Positions 33,570 through 46,084 are shown, counted from the first letter of the stretch. The stretch: DNA of 64,000 nt from Citrus sinensis (GCF_022201045.2 NC_068559.1:17727501-17791500); one strand, 5' to 3'. Translations and numbers: made by a program. The notes: generated by a model not told the origin, from the letters alone.

Positions 33570-33844
33570 AAGGTAAATCTAATGTGATAATAAAAGTACA
33601 ATATAAATAAAAGATAAGTAGAGTAATAAATAAAGCTTAATTAGCATGGGTATTTCCATCACTAATTAAATGATTAGTCCTTCATCTTTCGGTTCTCAGC
33701 AAAGTCAGAGACATCAAGATGAGTGAGTGAGTTCTGCAGGATCTGTTTCATCGATGAAATGAGCCTTAATGTTCTTTTCTTTTCTTATTTTGGATGCCTA
33801 ATAAAAAATCATCTCTTGTTTACTTGCACGGTAGAGATGTGACC

Positions 33845-35228
33845 TGTTGAGTGTTAGAAAATGCATATTTATAAAGGAGAAAACCGTCATTTTACATTTT
33901 AAGTCTTACTAACAACCCTTACTTTTATATATTTAACCTTCTTGTGATTTAATTACATGTGTTTTATTTTAATTAAGTATTTTATGTATTTTAGGGGCAT
34001 TATAGTCATTTCACAATAAAGGAGAGATCAGACGGCAAAACGGACATCACTTTTGAACTCAGGACGGTCGAAAACCTTAGGAGGAGCATAAAAGGAAAAA
34101 TGGCACTATTCACATGTACGGTACTATTCACGTGTACGGTACTGTATACGTTACTGTTCACGACACTGTTCACATAGACGGATGATGACGTGGCATTGAC
34201 TGATGATGTGGCATTGACTGATGAGGTGTCACGATCCTGTTGGACTAAAATTCTTATGTACTGTTGATGGTGACGTGGCAGCATATCAGTGGACGAAAAA
34301 TCTCGCGTACGGTGCATGCATCACACAGGATTATTTTCAACCAAACCGCGTTACTGTTCATCCGGGTCAAACGCGTTACTGTTCAAAGTCGGGTCAAACC
34401 GTGTTACTGTTCATCCGCGTGGTCAAACCGTGGACTGTTGACTGATGACGTGGCGCAATCCTGAGCGTCCAAACTGTTTTTAATCCGATGGCCATGATTT
34501 ACTCCATGTATCTATAAAAAGGGGGCCTCCCCCCCCCCTAATTTGATATCTCTGAATCCATTTTTGGGATCCATTTTCTGTAATTCATTCTCCATCTTGT
34601 ATTTTCTTCGTATTTTAATAAATTCCCATTTTGCCCCTAGTTCAATTATGAGTGGCTAATTTTCTTTCAAGCTTGGGTTGAAGGTGAAGTCTCAACATGT
34701 GTCATGGGCTTTATTTGGTAAATTTATTTTCTCATCCCCTCTAGTTTTTGTGGATGTTTTGACTTCTCGTCGACAAATAATACTAATCTTGTCTAGTACC
34801 GCCTTGGTTTCACCGGCCCTCTAGTATAAGATTATTATTATTTGGCACGATAAGCCCTTAGCACCATATTGATTAGAGCGTGGTTCATGAGGTGTGGATT
34901 CCCCCCTCATGATTTAATTGGTATTAATAAGGAATATTTAGCCCATGATGCATGTTGATACGGATCCAGATACCCAAGTACGTCATTTCAATAGAATTCT
35001 CTTCAATTTCTTCTCGCCATTTCAATACCAATTTTAGAATTTATTCTCGCCATTTTAATTTAAGTTGTAGCATATTTCAAATCATTTCCACCACAAATCC
35101 AATCAACCATTCACAAAATTAATTCTACACAATTAAAATCCACCTCCTCGTGGGATCGACACTCGTCACCATTGATCTATACTATAATAGATTCGTGCGC
35201 TTGCGAGTACATTAAAATTTGCACAACA
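33845..35228 (+). mobile_element. Solo LTR of a gypsy-type element
   Basis: 1384 bp with TGTTGAG...CACAACA ends and a perfect 5-bp target duplication TGACC (33840-33844 and 35229-35233). There is no internal region, so it is a solo LTR left by unequal recombination. It lies inside the gag zinc-knuckle region of the copia element. A TATA box (TATAAAA, 34513-34519) and AATAAA near 34616 set the plus orientation. A CGTGGGATCGACACTCG motif precedes the end. Frames inside are not genes. Confidence 0.88.
34187..34519 (+). promoter_or_regulatory. Promoter region of solo LTR with ACGTGGC boxes
   Basis: Three TGACGTGGC copies (about 34188, 34271 and 34446) upstream of the TATA box at 34513. ACGTGGC is the ABA-response-element core bound by plant bZIP factors. 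TTACTGTTCA and GGGTCAAAC repeats lie between them. Activity is inferred. Confidence 0.5.
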
Positions 35229-35281
35229 TGACCCATGCCATTTTTTTCCACACCGATAACAAATATCATCATTATTGCTTT

Positions 35282-36053
35282 CTAGGGGTGGGCATATTTT
35301 AACCGAACCGATCCAAACCGACCATATGCAATCCAATAAACCGAAACTAGTTTTTTTACTAATGAAACCGATCCAAACTGATCCAAACCGATCATTTGGA
35401 TCGGTTTGGATCGGTTTCATTAGTAAAAAAACTGGTTTCGGTTTATTGGATTGCAAACTGACATCACTCGATTTGGATTTCGGTTTGGAAGGATTCCAAA
35501 CCGATTCAAACCGATCCAATCCAGAAATATTATATAATTACATTATATTCTAAGTTAAGCAATCTAACTAACTATATTTATCATTTTATGCCGATTTTGA
35601 CAAATAAAAATAATTGGGCCATAAGTTTTGATGGACAAGATGCACAATATTTTAATTGTCAAATGTTGTTCAAGTTTATTTTAATTTTGTGAGTTTGTTT
35701 TGAATGAACATGTTAAGAACTTGTTTATTAGGATGTATTATGTTGTAAACTTGTATGGATGTATCTTTAAATTATTATGTAGATATCAAAGTAGATATGA
35801 ATAATATAAAAGAGGTATCAATTTGGATTACAGACACAAAAAATAACAAATAATTTAGGTAAAATAATATAAAAGAAGTGGGATTTTAGCTAATAAGCTC
35901 AAACCGAGGATCCAAACTGATCCAATCGGTTTGGATCGGTTCGGTTTGAAAAAATTTTAGGTTGATATCGGTTTGAAAATATTTCAAACCGATAAGTTTG
36001 GATCGGTTTGAGAATATATCTCAAACCGATCCAAACCGAATTTGCCCACCCAT
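35282..36053. mobile_element. hAT-type non-autonomous element, 8-bp TSD
   Basis: 772 bp with target duplication ATTGCTTT (35274-35281 and 36054-36061). The ends are CTAGGGGTGGGCA on the left and TGCCCACCCA on the right. Subterminal arrays of CCGATCCAAACCGATC-type motifs face each other, and a near-perfect hairpin occupies about 35330-35455. No transposase. It interrupts the copia element 50 bp from the solo LTR. Confidence 0.85.
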
Positions 36054-36368
36054 ATTGCTTTCGTGATATCTCTCTTATGGGCCCTTGTCTTTACTCTCTC
36101 TTTTATAGACATCCCACTTGTAGTGGTGTACATATTTGTTATTTTTATTTTTTAGGTTTTTGTGACCTCCACAGGAGCGTTAACCACGGTTTTTTCCGCC
36201 TCCTTGATTACGTCCCTTATTTCTTTGTTCATTTCTATTCACTTTTAGGAATGGTTTAGGACTAGATTGACGTGATTGATAATTCTTCATCAAAAGCTAA
36301 TTGTTTTGTTCAACTATTAGAAGACATGATATCAGATCTGAATATTTGCTAAAGTAGCGCTCTCGGTA

Positions 36369-36629
36369 CTATTGTTGTAACACTATATTTGATGCATGAA
36401 AAGTGGAAAGTGTCCTTTCAAACATCGCATTTTCGATAACTTGTTCTCCACACAATTTCAACTGTGAGATGATGCGAAATAACTTAGAGTTATAATTAGA
36501 TACTCTCGAGTAGTCCTGCAATCTTAAGTTCATCCATTCATATTGTGTTTTAGGGGGGAATATGTCTCTCTGATGGTCATATCTTTTTTTTACATTATCC
36601 CTGAGAGTTAGTGGGTCATGTATTGTCAA
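36369..36629 (-). pseudogene. Copia gag remnant
   Basis: An 86-codon open piece of copia gag with LRDNVKKRYDHQRDIFPPKTQYEWMNLRLQDYSRVSNYNSKLFRI, typical of the UBN2-type gag region upstream of the zinc knuckle. Truncated by stops at both ends. Its own zinc knuckle lies at about 35250, on the far side of the hAT insertion. Confidence 0.75.
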
Positions 36630-37251
36630 ATATTAAGGTTTTAAGCTTCCACATAAATGGTGATGGAGAAAAATCATTGCTTTTGCCTTATCTTGTTGGG
36701 ATGTAGATTTTCTTGCTTCATAGTGTCTTCTGGACCTATAGTTCGGAGGTACATATTAACATCTAAAGCCCAGGGAAGATAATTACTTCCAGAGACCTTG
36801 AGAGTGGGAATTTGTAAATTTGTAAGGTTTGACATGTTTTCAAGAATACCTTGCTAATAAAGAAACATAAATATCAAATTCAAAGTATATTAGATATAAA
36901 GAAATAATGATGTAGAATTTCATATATCAATTTAGAACTTCAAGTTCATATATAAATGGCAAGGATTTTAGAACTTTCAATTCTAAGAATTACATTTTAA
37001 ATTTCAAAACTTCATGTTCTTCTTTCTTTTCACAAACATCAGGTTGCATTAATAATTAATATCTATATGATTATATAACTTCAAAAGAATCATAATAAAT
37101 GATATCAAATCATAATCCTTATTTTTTGATATGGAAGATCCAACTTAGTGGCAACCATGAAGCATATTTATAGGGACTACTATAATAAAAGTAAAATTAA
37201 ATTCTACACTTTTCAATAGTAAGCTTAGATTAGCTAGTTGTGCTGATAACA

Positions 37252-37489
37252 TGTAATAAACAAGGCAAAAATAATTAATAAGAAAGTAAATTTAAGAGAG
37301 AAAAATAATCAGTCTTAATTTTCTTTTGTGCATTCGAATAACGAGATAATAAGAATTGGATGATCTTTCACTTACAATCTCATGACTATTTATAGTGAAA
37401 ATTTCCATCAGCTTTAATTTGTAAAATGAATGAACCTTAAGCATAAATGAACTACATTAAAGTGGTAGTAAATCCACTATTACACAACA
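37252..37489 (-). repeat. 5' LTR of old copia element
   Basis: In element orientation it starts TGTTGTGTAATAGTGG and ends TTACA, directly next to the tRNA-Met-like primer site. It shares the GATGATCTTTCACTTACAATCT block (complement) with the 3' LTR. Confidence 0.85.
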
Positions 37490-37494
37490 AGAAT

Positions 37495-38444
37495 CACATA
37501 GAAAGAGTGTTAATTTAAAGAGAAATGGTGCTCTGATATTAAATAGAGTATAATTGAAGAATGAATTTAAAAGTATAATACAAGGGTGTTGGCGCCAATT
37601 TGGCAACATGATACCTTTTAAAATAATTATTATTTGTTGTACTGTAGATTCATTAGTGATTCCTTTGAGTTTTGAACCTTTATCATAAATGTTTTCTTGG
37701 AATCATTTTTTTTATATTGTATACTAAAAAATTGACATGAAAATGAGAAAGAGATTAAGGGCCAGCTTAGTAATACTATAAGTATTAAAATAATTATTAT
37801 TTATTGTGTTGTAAAAATAATCAGTTGTGAAGAGAACCCGATTAAAGGTTGGTAAAATTTGTTTTTAAAAGTACCATGAGTTTTAGAAGTAGTCTTATTA
37901 ATAAATTTGGTGTTAAATTGCTATAAGAATATGTAAATTACTGAATTAGACATAATGTTGCATAAAATTTTATTTACAAATTTTTAGGCATGTATATATA
38001 AAATACTTTTTTATTGTAAATATATAATAATTGATAACTAAAATAAATATTTTATATTATTAATTTTATTTTTTATTTTGTTATCTCAATATAATTGGTG
38101 ATATATCCAAGTGCCAGAACCCTACAAATTATGTGGAGGGTCGGGCTCTGACTTTGGAAAGCCCGAGCCCGACTCCGCCCAAATCCATCCTTAGTGATAT
38201 ATCCAAGGAGAATAGCAGATAATTCGATATAAACAAACAATCATCTAGTGCCAATCATATTGTAAGTGACAAATTCTGTTATGATGGACAGTGACTAATT
38301 GCTGAGTCCAAAGTCATCACAAACATTCCCCAATGTAACATTCCATCACAACTAACCTACAACATAAATATAATTGATTAGGTAAGTTAATTCGGTAATT
38401 AGATTCTCTATTCTCTCTTTCAACAAGCAAATAGCGACGGCGTA
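37495..38444. other. Intergenic, 3' flank of LEAFY
   Basis: AT-rich. A phrase AAAATAATTATTATTT-TTGT occurs twice (about 37620 and 37787). A 14-bp direct repeat GTGATATATCCAAG (38098-38111 and 38194-38207) brackets an 82-bp GC-richer insert with CCCGAGCCCGACTCCG. No gene. Confidence 0.5.
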
Positions 38445-40531
38445 TCAGTATGGCTTCAAAATGACGGAATGTTCAGCCCCGGCAGAAACAGAGCTAGAAG
38501 CGGCAGCGCCAGCACCATTGCGCTCAGCATGACAAAGTTGGCGAAGCCTGGTGGGCACGTACCAAATGCCAAGACGGGGATGAGCATTGAAAATGGCATC
38601 AATATCCCAACCTTGGCGGGCAGCAATGGCTACAAGAGGCTTGTAGCATGCCTGTCTCCATGCCCCAACATTCTCCCCTCTCTCCTTGAAAGCCCTCCTC
38701 AGTGCATTCGATGCTTCCTCGTCCAGGCAGTGCAATGCGTAGCAATGCACATAGTGCCGCATTTTTGGCTTGTTAATATAGCTCGCTCCGGCCTTCTTCG
38801 CATACCTAAACACCTGATTAGTCACCTGCAATTTGCATGACAAGCTAAATTTTGCCATATTTCTAAAATCATATACTAAATTCAATTTATTTTTTTTTTT
38901 TGGGGGTCCTCAGTAGTCATGTGCTATTTGCAAATTTTTTTTATCACAGCCAGGATAAGCCAACTCCATGTATGGACTGGTAAAAAGGACTTCGAGCGCA
39001 GTATTAAATTTTAACCATGCAATTTCTAGCCCACAATTGACAGGCCTCCACCAGCCTGTACTTACTTGACCAGTCATATTTTCTGCAAGAACTTTTAACC
39101 ACAGCATATCACATTTTCTAATGGCGCGAGCTATCCACCATTAAGGGAGTCATCGCTATTCTTTCACGACTCACGAGTCAGTCAATTAACACTGAGTCAC
39201 CACAAATGCTAAATGTGAACGTATGGAGACTTATAGTTGCATTGTATCCGGCCAATTCAATTAATGAATCGAACGGTTTGGATTAAAAGTCCAAATTAAA
39301 TTACCTTGGTTGGGCATTTTTCGCCGCGCTCCTTGGCGATGTTCTGGACCTGGATCAAGAAATCACGGCATTGCTCGTAGAGATGGAAGAGGTAATCGAG
39401 GCCGTTCTTTTTGCCACGTGCCACCTCACCAGGTTCGGTCACAATGAATGGGTGCTCTCGCTGTCTCTCCATGCCACCGCAACCACCACCATATTCATCG
39501 TCATCATTCTCGTCTTCAAGATTAACATCCACCACCTTCCTCGGTCTCGGTCCCTTCCTCCCCCGCTGTTTCTTCTTCTTCTCCGCCACCTCCCACGGTC
39601 CCCCTCCACCGCTCCCTGCCGCCTCCTTATCTTGCTGCACCGGCTCCTCCGATAACCCTACCCACCAAAAAATCACAACCCCACCCACAGAAAACAAAAT
39701 AAATATACACATTATTATTACAAAGTTATTACACGCTACTACAAGTATACAGTAGTCACGGACTTGGGGTTAGAGGCAAAAGCAAGCAACCATAGACCAA
39801 ATAAAAAAAAAAAAACTCCTAGAAGTGCTGGTACAATGCAATGTTTTGACTATGGATACTAACTATATAGGCTCAAACAAGCTGTGATCCACTAGGGCAC
39901 TAACCTAAAAATCTTGAGTTCAAGTCTATAATTCTTGGAGTTGGAACTTCATTTCCTTTCTTATCAATAACTTCAAAAGAAAAAAAATAACAAGAAAACC
40001 AAATTGACATTAAAAATCAACTACTATATATACTATTTTGCTCTGGCAGAAAGAATGTGACCACATACCTTCTTGGGACAAAGCATCAACAGCGTTGGTA
40101 GTAGTATCACTAGACAGAAAGTGACGCCGTCGTAAATCATCTTCGTCAAGCCTTCTCCTCTCAGCCCTAACAGCAGCTTTGATGCCGTATCTCTCTCCAA
40201 CGAGCAGCTCCCACCTGAACAAGTGACCCAAGCTGTTCATCATCTCATCGAGCTCCTCGTCTTTCATGTCCAACAGCGTGTTCACCGTGAACCCGAGCTC
40301 CGCTATCTTCGCTGCTGTGTGGTATCTTATCCCATAAGCCTGGAACAGCTCCTCCAGCCCACCCAACTCCCTTGGACGCACCAGCGCCGAGTAGGCTGCC
40401 GCCGCCGCAGCACCAAGCGGCACTGCTGGTGGTTGTGACACCTGTTCCAGCTGCACCCTGGCCGGTGGTGGTGCCACGACCACTCGTGGGTCCCACTTGA
40501 ACAAACTCGCCGTGAAAGCTTCCGGGTCCAT
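38445..40531 (-). CDS. LFY: LEAFY/FLORICAULA transcription factor
   Basis: Three exons on the minus strand: 40531-40069, 39657-39305 and 38825-38445, giving 398 residues. All introns are GT-AG (411 and 479 bp), with phases 1 and 0 as in other LFY genes. Exon 1 encodes [13 protein letters not shown], an Ala/Pro-rich segment and the SAM-like oligomerisation domain ([20 protein letters not shown]). Exon 2 has the variable acidic and basic linker ([15 protein letters not shown]) and the start of the DNA-binding domain ([23 protein letters not shown]). Exon 3 completes the helix-turn-helix domain ([40 protein letters not shown]). LFY specifies floral meristem identity and activates AP1, AP3 and AG. 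The length is normal, no defect is seen, and the gene looks functional. Downstream of it lies a TE-rich stretch. Confidence 0.96.
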
Positions 40532-40604
40532 CGTCTTTCTCTCTCTCTCAAGTCTGAAACGCTACTGTACTCTGCTGTTCGTCAAATTTCAAAGCTGTTG
40601 GTTT

Positions 40605-40614
40605 GATATAAATA
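40605..40614 (-). promoter_or_regulatory. Candidate TATA box of LEAFY
   Basis: TATTTATATC on the minus strand, about 75 bp upstream of the LFY start codon. Confidence 0.4.
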
Positions 40615-43600
40615 AAGGCGACTGTTTTTGGGTTCTCAAAACTGCCCTTAAGTCAAGTGTGACTGATCTTTATGGGAAACCTGAGAGAACGAAATCTAAT
40701 CGATGTCTCGTTTGTTCAGAACTTGACATTTGGAAACTAACCAGTCAAAAGTCAGTCGCTTTGGGATCCTTTTGCGTGATTGCGTCCCACATTTTAGCGA
40801 TCGGTTTCTTCTGTCCATTCAAATTTCGACACGTCATCCAAACGTAATTTAGTATCCTGCAACTGTTGATTGAATTGAGAAAAATGATGACGTGCTTAGG
40901 TGTGATTGCTGTTTGTGACCACCTACCGGTGATTGAATTACCCGGAGTTTAATTTGGAGGCATGGTTCAAAGTATGTAACATGGTTCTGAGTTTGCCAGA
41001 TACTGTCCCTATGTCATTTCTCGTTACGCATGAACCTGTGAACTTTGTTGGAGTTGCATTGCATGGTCTACTGGCGTTAACCGAATCAGCGTTCCCCACT
41101 TCCCCTAGTCCAAGTACGAAAATGCCCCCCCACATTGTCCTTAATCAACTTGCTTCTTGTAATTTTAGAAGAGTGCTTGGAGTACCAAGTTCTTAAAATA
41201 AAATAAAAAAAATTATTTGTTCACAAATGTCACAGGTTAACCAAGTTGTATAGAAACTACGAGCCTACAACTCTTTACAAATGTCATGGATTAATTCAGT
41301 TATATAGAAGCCCTCCATTTTTCAAAATAAACTTGTCATTAGGCATATTGCATTCAAGTTGTCTCAAAGATTTCCTCCCCCACAAATCCATTGTCAAAAA
41401 ATAATTATATTACGAACAAATATCTAAATGTCAACAGGCATACTGCACTATTGGAATCAAGTTGCCCGATAGATTTTTTCCCCCCAAAAAAAATCCATTA
41501 ATATATAATTATACGATATAAACAAATTTCTCAGTTTTTTTTTTTGCATAAAATGCACTAGAGTTATTACATACAGAACTTTTAAGTGCGTAAGAAAATG
41601 AAGTATTTAGAATCTGTATTATACTTTATTAGCCAATAAAATTGTTTGAGATTGAACAAGTATTGATTAAAAATTCATATACAATTCATACATTCAAGCG
41701 CGGAACTTGTATAAGGTTAGAGGCGCCACGACCACCTGTAAAATTTGAAATTTCTTTAGTATTTCTAAATAAAATGTAAAAAATTAGGTTAAGAAAAATC
41801 AAATTTGCTATTTTGACATTTAGCCTTTATATCTAAGATAAAATGTATTTTATATGTTTTACTACTATTAATGTGAAATCAAGTCAAAGTTGTTAGTAAA
41901 TAAAAGTAACCAAAAATAAATAAATGAACAGCTAAGACCCATATTCTAAAAGATAGGAGTTAATAAAGCTTGGGCCATGGCTGTTTGTATTTTATTTTGT
42001 TGCTTTTTTATTTCTTTCATTAACACTTACCTTAGCCTTCAGTTATGCAATTAAGCCTCAATTTTTTGTCTGTCATGTTATTTCTTTAATACCTCATTTA
42101 CAATCTAAGCATATTACTTACACTATAGAAGGATTTGGCCCCTTGGAGATTTACTCTGGGCTCCATCTTATTCTCTGCATACATTGCAAAGACCTTTTTA
42201 TCTAAAATTGTTTTTTCTTTTCTTTTCCTTCCTCTTTTTAAATTACAATAAAAACTCATGAAATTTATTTAACTTAAAATAATGCTATTAAAAATAAGTT
42301 AGAGAAAATTTACAATATATTAGAGGTATCAGAGATACCACATTAATCATATAATAAGTAAACAGTACTATGATAGATGTATATTTATTTTTAAAAAAAT
42401 TACATATAAATGATTGGTTATATTAAATTTAATTATATGTGTCATGCATGCATAAGTTAGTTATAATTCTGAAAAATTATTCAAGAATTGGTGCCTAGCA
42501 TTTATTTTTAGGACTAATTACTACTTGAAAGCACTGTTAAGGGGGACCAATTAATGAGCTGGCGATAAATTGCCTTCATTTCCACCCACGTGATGAATGA
42601 TTTAAGTCCTCGGGTGTGGAAATTTTTCTTTAGAGAGTAGGGGGCATTTTGGATAATCGACACTTTCGGTTCTCTTTTACGTTTTGGCGAGACTGCCGTC
42701 CTACTTTAAGCAAATGCTGCCACTAAATCCAATACCCCGAGGAAACTCAAAGCCTCATTTGGAATTTTGGAGTGCAGCCAAGGCGGAGGAGAAGGTCTAA
42801 GGGCTAAGGCCATCTGAAACTGCAGGGTTTAGCTTCATTGAGACACAAGTTAACCAATAACCAAGGGTTAATTCGTAAATTCAATGAAAATTCAAGTAAA
42901 GTTAATGAGATGATACAAGAAAATTTAACCAGTATCCGTTGTCGTTGGCGAAGTGAAAAACGTGCAGGGAAAGTACAAAAAACCATAAGGTGCTTCAGCA
43001 GAGTCAGTTTGCTGAACCCCCCTCTCTCTCTCTCCTATCCTCTGAAAAAGACTGTTTCTTGTACTTTAAAAACAACTTTTAGATTACGGTGCCACAATGT
43101 AGTGCATCTGTCCCCATCCACTCTGGTCGCTCCAATTCAATCTGTACGGCTGACAACGTATTACCCCAACATTACTGGCCACGTGTCGCAAGCCCAACGG
43201 AAGAGTCAGATGGTAGTATGGTACTTGTATATTCGCATTCAGATTCTGTAACTGATACTGTTGAGTGATGTACAGTAGAAAATGGAAAGATGGCGAACGA
43301 CACTCGTGAGATTTCTTTATCTTCTTTTCAGAGAGTAATTAAAAAAGACTTTCGGTCAACTGGACGGTAAGATTTCATGCCAATGGACTGATGACACGTC
43401 ATGATCCTGTCGGAGGCTGACAAGTCGTTTTATGACTGAGTCAATTCACTCAGGCTATAGCTTGCATGTGCAAACAGTTTTCTTCCTTTTACTTATTTAT
43501 TTATTTATTTATTTTTATTTTCCAAAATCTTTTGAAATATCTTTCTTCCTTTAACTCTGGTTTGTCAGTTTCTTTCCCTCTCTTTTCCTCCTTAAATTAT

Positions 43601-43883
43601 TTTATCTTATAATTTTAAAACTATTAAATGTGGTTATATTATTTATGTTTATTACGTTATTATGTAAGGTAATAAAATTTTATTATTTTTTTAATAAAAT
43701 CAAAAAATATCTTCTAAAGCCTATCGCACATTGTCTTCAACATTCTTAAGTGAAGGAATACTCAATCCTTTGAAAGTTACCAAATTAGATGGCCCCGGAT
43801 TAGATTGGGACTCAACCCAACTATATGCAACGAATATGGATTAAAAAAATTTAACCCAACCCAACCTTACTCAACTCAATTTA
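40615..43883. other. LEAFY upstream region, no gene seen
   Basis: 3.3 kb without a convincing gene. It presumably holds LFY regulatory DNA. It contains CT-rich stretches (about 43020-43045) and an ATTT microsatellite (about 43491-43517). A duplicated phrase around TTTACAAATGTCA occurs near 41220-41320. Frames such as 42838-43251 lack any recognisable domain. Confidence 0.5.
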
Positions 43884-43892
43884 TTTATTTAT

Positions 43893-44933
43893 GGGAAAAA
43901 ATCATTTTCATCCCTAGAGTTTTATGTAATAGCTCATTTCATCCCTATTTTTTAAATAATAGCCCAAAACATCATTCCGCTAACTCACCATTAGTTTAAT
44001 ACCGTTAACTAGTAATTCATTAAGGACAAAATAAGATTTTTTTTATTAAAGTGGTACAAACTATATCAAAATAATTTTTTACACAATTAAATAACACTAC
44101 AAAATATATAAATTTTATTAATTTTTTCTTAAATGAAATCAACGATGAAATAATTTGATATAGCCATTGAATAATCATTATAAGTAACAAATTGTAATTA
44201 GCACGATATCTTTAAATCATTGGAAGAAAAACTCAAAAAATACAACCAATTTTTATGTGCTTGCATGTGCTGAAAATCTTTTTAATCTTCAACCAATTTT
44301 ATTTTGAACTTTGCCACCACTCTTCTTTGACCATTATTTTCTCCTCAAGTCCTTACCACTGTCCTCCCAAGTCGGCTCACAGTGCGATTAGAGAGTATAC
44401 TTATACGAATATGAAAATTGTGATTATTTTTTGTACTTAAATATAGGGTTTATGGGGCTTTCATGCCGCAAAAATAGAGAGAAGTGCAAAATAATTGCTT
44501 GAAATAGAAGTTTTCATCTTTTTCAGTCTGTTTAATGGGATTAGATAAACATCATTTTTAGTTAAATGTCAACTTTTATTTATTTTCTAATTTTCTCTTA
44601 AATGGAAAATCCTTTTTTGTCCTCAGTAAATAACTAACAAACAACATTTAATTAACAGTGAATTAATATAAGGATGTTTTAAAATATAAGTTTTCATCTT
44701 TTTCAGCCTGTTTAATGAGATTAGATAAATATTATTTTTAGTTATATGTCAATTTTTATTTATTTTTTAATTTTCTCTTAAATGGAAAATCTTTTTTTAC
44801 CCTCAATGAATAACTAACAAACGACATTTAACTAAGAGTGAATTAATAGAAGGATGTTTTGAGTTATTGTTTAAAAAATAAGGATAAAATAGACTATTAT
44901 ATGAAACCCTGAGGATGAGAATGAATTTTTCCC
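43893..44933. mobile_element. MULE-type non-autonomous element
   Basis: 1041 bp with a 9-bp target duplication TTTATTTAT (43884-43892 and 44934-44942). The terminal inverted repeats start GGGAAAAA-TCATT-TCATCC and extend about 100 bp, through CCTTATTTTTTAAA-AATA-C and CAAAACATC. Long inverted ends and 9-bp duplications mark Mutator-like elements. The duplication is low-complexity, which weakens it a little. No captured gene is recognised; the right half contains a 180-bp tandem duplication. Confidence 0.75.
44510..44869. repeat. 180-bp tandem duplication inside MULE
   Basis: Two copies, starting at 44510 and 44690 with GTTTTCATCTTTTTCAG. They are about 90% identical by eye. Each ends in GGATGTTTT-type sequence that belongs to the inner part of the terminal repeat. 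Confidence 0.85.
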
Positions 44934-44942
44934 TTTATTTAT

Positions 44943-45937
44943 CCCCCTAATAGTGCATGTGCTGAATTGGTAATTGAATTGTCTGCTTCGTTTTTTCCCT
45001 TTCTTCTTCATTCATTTATCTCTTTTTCACAATAATAATATAAATAAGATTCGAGCATTAAAAATCCACAAGATTTAGTTCTTTTAGATTTACGAGTATT
45101 CTTAAAATTAATGTGAGTTTTATTTTATCTTTACAATATTATTTCGACTAAATAGACAAAATGTTGCAAAACATTATAACCCTGCAACAATTTTTCCCTT
45201 TTGCTTTATAGTAAGTTGAGTTGAATAAATATACATTTGTATTTTAGTATTTTCACAATGCTTTTGAGGACATCTGCAGAAAAACTAAAATTCCACCAAG
45301 TCAAAGTACATATTTGGTGTCTTGATGTAATTGGGGGCGTATCAGTTTCAGTCCTTAATTTTATTGGTCTTTTCTACGGTCTCTTTGCATGCTCTACATA
45401 TATGATGCACTTTAAAGTTTTAACATTATCTTTCTTTTAATTTCTTATGAAATATAGTCAAATTTATCATTAATACATTTACTTTTGGTAACACGCTTTG
45501 CACATAATTTTTATATACATGTTTTTGACTCTGCATGCTTTATAAAGCCATCTTTTATATATATATATATATATATCGTGTGGATTGCGATGATTAAGAA
45601 AATGGATGCATGAAAACTGGGCTATAGAGCCCTCCCATTTCTTCAAAGTTTTTCTTCAGAGGAGAAGAAGCAGGCAATATGCTTAACTTTTACCACTTTA
45701 TATGCGGACATTATTGGTTAAAATGCTGCAAATTAAAACTGCGGGTCTATGCAATTTGATGGCCTTTAGTTTCTTAGAAAATAAAATCGAATATGTAAGC
45801 AGTTGTCTTTACAACTACTTTGTCTACTTTCAAGCTAAATAGCTTGTTGCAGTAGTCTTGTGTACCTAAAGATGATATTCGGGATACTGTTTAAAATCTT
45901 GTAAACGTATTTTTACAGTGGCACTTGTTACCTTACA
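44943..45937. other. Intergenic, no gene seen
   Basis: AT-rich, with an AT dinucleotide microsatellite at about 45556-45576. No recognised coding sequence. Confidence 0.5.
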
Positions 45938-46084
45938 TAATAATGTAAGATATATAATTGTCTCATAACTGTTTGATAAAAATATAACGATTGTAAAAGT
46001 ATAAAGTAGCAGAATCCTATTTTTTTCACAGTCGTTAAATTTTCATTAAACGGTTATGAGACAATTATATACCTTACATTATTA
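45938..46084. mobile_element. 147-bp MITE
   Basis: The inverted ends are about 58 bp. The left reads TAATAATGTAAGATATATAA and continues TTGTCTCATAAC. The complement of the right is the same with a few changes. The short loop is AT-rich. TA or TAA-type duplication; Stowaway- or Tourist-like, not resolved. Confidence 0.8.

Larger units (their letters stand above)
29390..37489 (-). mobile_element. Old Ty1/copia element with nested insertions
   Basis: An 8.1-kb element flanked by AGAAT target duplications (29385-29389 and 37490-37494). Its LTRs are at 29390-29642 (3') and 37252-37489 (5') and are visibly diverged. A primer site resembling the initiator tRNA-Met type (TGTTATCAGCAC, 37240-37251) and a polypurine tract (29643-29657) confirm the minus orientation. 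Recognisable but broken coding pieces are gag (about 36629-36369) and a gag zinc knuckle CYRCGKKWHG (about 35250). Integrase blocks such as KTILLDNAGELTSKTF lie at 32616-32395, and RT/RNase H pieces at about 31300-30450. Many stops show it is dead. A solo LTR and a hAT element lie inside. Confidence 0.88.

Noticed and set aside
42838..43251. 137-codon frame upstream of LEAFY
   Set aside because: No domain, biased composition and no conserved start context; likely chance.
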